Below, piece after piece: positions 62,527 to 64,000 of a DNA stretch of 64,000 bases. The DNA is from Xestospongia bergquistia (taxonomy: Eukaryota > Porifera > Demospongiae > Haplosclerida > Petrosiidae): NCBI GenBank assembly GCA_963965975.1, contig OZ014417.1, positions 4,135,821-4,199,820 of the forward strand, read 5' to 3'. Numbering within the stretch: position 1 is the stretch's first letter; the number at the start of each line of letters is the position of its first letter. Below the pieces are notes generated by a model that was not told where the DNA came from, made no database searches, and was given only the letters and a program-made list of their open reading frames with translations. Position numbers and translations under genes: made by a program.

Positions 62527-62590
62527 CTAGAATATAATGTTAAAACAAATTTATATGTACAAGGAAAATATATAAAATTAGACATAATGG
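61400..62590. repeat. Segmental duplication, copy B, with two ankyrin exons
   Basis: Contains ankyrin exons 61498-61596 (E-G-W-T-A-L-H-Y-A-S) and 62428-62526 (E-G-S-T-P-V-M-L-A-V), on the minus strand. Homologous to 56140-57250. Confidence 0.75.
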
Positions 62591-62768
62591 ACAACATTGT
62601 AAAACATAAAGCTATACTACATTATATCACACTTCCCAACTATTATATTTTAAAAGACACAACAAGATGACAAGTATTCATAGCACAGTAAATGTATAGA
62701 AAATCAACAATATAGTAAATATAATCACAACATTGTACTACATAAACATAGAAATTATATTACATTAT

Positions 62769-63189
62769 CAAGGTTTCATTTAGAAAAATGGATAAGGAGG
62801 GCAAAATAATACTAAGAGAAAATTTAGGGGGGATGAAGGGATTGCGTGCGACAGCACCCTCTAAGGGAGTCTGGAGGCATGACCCCAGAAACATTTTGAA
62901 TTTTAGACCCTTTGAGATTGCTTATGGCACATTTTTAGACCATTTGTGGTTTCAAATGACACGGAAAAGAAAGAGTAGAAGAATAGATGTTTAGATTAAC
63001 ACTGTATATTCTTCTTGAGTTTAGTCTAAGGTTATCTCATGCTAAATATTCCTTGTGTTGAGTTTCAGTTCTGTATTCATTACATCCAATTACCCTTTGA
63101 AAAAAATGGCTAACATAATTTCTAAGGGGGGGGCAGCTTTGGCAAGGGAGGCAAATGGCCCTCCTGCCCCACCCCTAAATGAAACCATG
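62769..63189. mobile_element. MITE inserted in the satellite
   Basis: 421 bp with inverted ends CAAGGTTTCATTTAG and, on the other strand, CATGGTTTCATTTAG. The flanking ATTAT (62764-62768, 63190-63194) matches the uninterrupted satellite unit (TACATTATATCACAC), so this is a clean insertion with an apparent 5-bp target duplication. No coding capacity; superfamily not assigned. Confidence 0.82.
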
Positions 63190-63640
63190 ATTATATCACA
63201 CTTATCGACTATTACATTTTAAAGGTCACATCAAGATGACAAGTATTCATAGCACAATAAATGTATAGAAAAACAACAATGTAGTAAATAAAATGACAAC
63301 ATTGTACTAAATAAACGTAGAAATTATACTATATTATATCACACTTACCTAATATTATATTTTAAAGGTCACATCAAGATGACAAGTATTCATAGCACAA
63401 TAAATGTATAGAAAAACAACAATGTAGTAAATAAAATGACAACAATGTACTAAATAAACATAGAAATTATACTACATTATATTACACTTACTCCCTATTA
63501 TATTTTAAAGGTCACATCAAGATGACAAGTATTCATAGCACATACAAAAACAACAATATAGTAAATAAAATGACAACATTGTACTAAATAAATGTAGAAA
63601 TTATACTACATTATATCACAATTACCGGCTATTATATTTT
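63190..63640. repeat. 143-bp satellite, three further units
   Basis: Continues the satellite interrupted by the MITE; same unit as 57280-60420. The last unit ends at TTTTATA near 63641, where a different duplicated sequence starts. Confidence 0.9.
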
Positions 63641-63643
63641 ATA

Positions 63644-64000
63644 CTCATTATTGCTGACATTGAAAAAGTGAAATATGTATCATTTAATAATAAATGTCCA
63701 CATTACAAAGTAACTTTTTAATTATCAATCTACATCAATAGAAACTAGTCAAGAAAGCAATGTTCAAAACTTTGTAATGATGATCAGTTATCTTTAATAC
63801 CATCAAATTATTTGGAGAGGTGTGGCTAGTATTTTCATCTAAAGTCTCTTACTATTTCATATCATTTCTCCTTTCTTTACATATTTGCTATAGTTTACTA
63901 TGTTAATGTAAATATTACAAAGAGGATCTACTCCTTTGTACTAATATCTCATTCTTAATGTAGTACAATTGCATTATAAAAATTGTTAAAGTCAGGTACA
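63644..64000. repeat. Copy of 60998-61360 running off the window
   Basis: Nearly identical to 60998-61360, which lies about 500 bp before an ankyrin exon. This implies another duplicated ankyrin block just beyond the window. Confidence 0.85.

Noticed and set aside
62788-62994. 68-codon open frame
   Set aside because: It lies inside the MITE and has no recognisable domain.

Overview
This is eukaryotic, animal-type DNA: AT-rich, mostly non-coding, with short GT-AG introns (commonly 40-90 bp), one-domain-per-exon genes and many transposable elements. The gene content (a von Willebrand A / Ig / fibronectin-III receptor, and an ankyrin-Roc-COR-Death protein with one ankyrin repeat per 99-nt exon) together with the very short introns suggests an early-branching invertebrate, most likely a sponge. 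That taxonomic call is inference. I saw no rRNA, tRNA or CRISPR.

Layout. 1-1263: 5' intron of a receptor gene, duplicated again at 25088-26328. 1264-7591 (+): the receptor gene, with vWA, an unknown beta-rich domain, Ig, nine FN3 domains, a membrane span and a tyrosine-bearing tail. 8007-11496 (-): a deleted Ty3/gypsy element with 168-bp LTRs and TSD TCATT. 11497-14232: mostly unrecognised sequence with decayed copies of the receptor's tail exons. 14233-22208 (-): a Ty1/copia element with TSD CTTAT, into which a complete CACTA (En/Spm-type) element, 14919-18212 with TSD TGC, has jumped. 22261-23310: a few possible exons. 24454-26328: a broken duplicate of the receptor's first exon (signal peptide plus lysozyme-like domain) and its first intron.

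26329-37926 is the most interesting block. It is bounded by inverted repeats that start at a TA dinucleotide. It holds a pogo-type transposase gene on the minus strand whose 3' half is an array of nine tandem exons (seven of exactly 66 nt, one of 54, one of 84), all phase 1 and all open, separated by 47-49-nt introns and ending in a PHD-finger exon. A young Ty3/gypsy element (32909-37467, 248-bp LTRs nearly identical, TSD ATTGT) sits inside it.

39800-62526 (-) is one long gene, 5' end outside the window: ankyrin exons at 62428, 61498, 57083, 54018, 46127, 45681 and 45029, a 2,064-nt exon with the last ankyrin repeats plus Roc GTPase and COR, two small linker exons, a Death-domain exon and a short terminal exon. 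Its introns are filled with transposon debris (a MULE/SWIM-type transposase relic near 47.6-48.7 kb, a second pogo-PHD relic at 51.9-53.0 kb), a 143-bp tandem satellite (57.3-60.4 kb, again at 62.6 and 63.2-63.6 kb), and a 421-bp MITE inserted in that satellite.

Exon borders were read by eye from GT/AG sites and checked for phase continuity; transcripts would be needed to confirm them.
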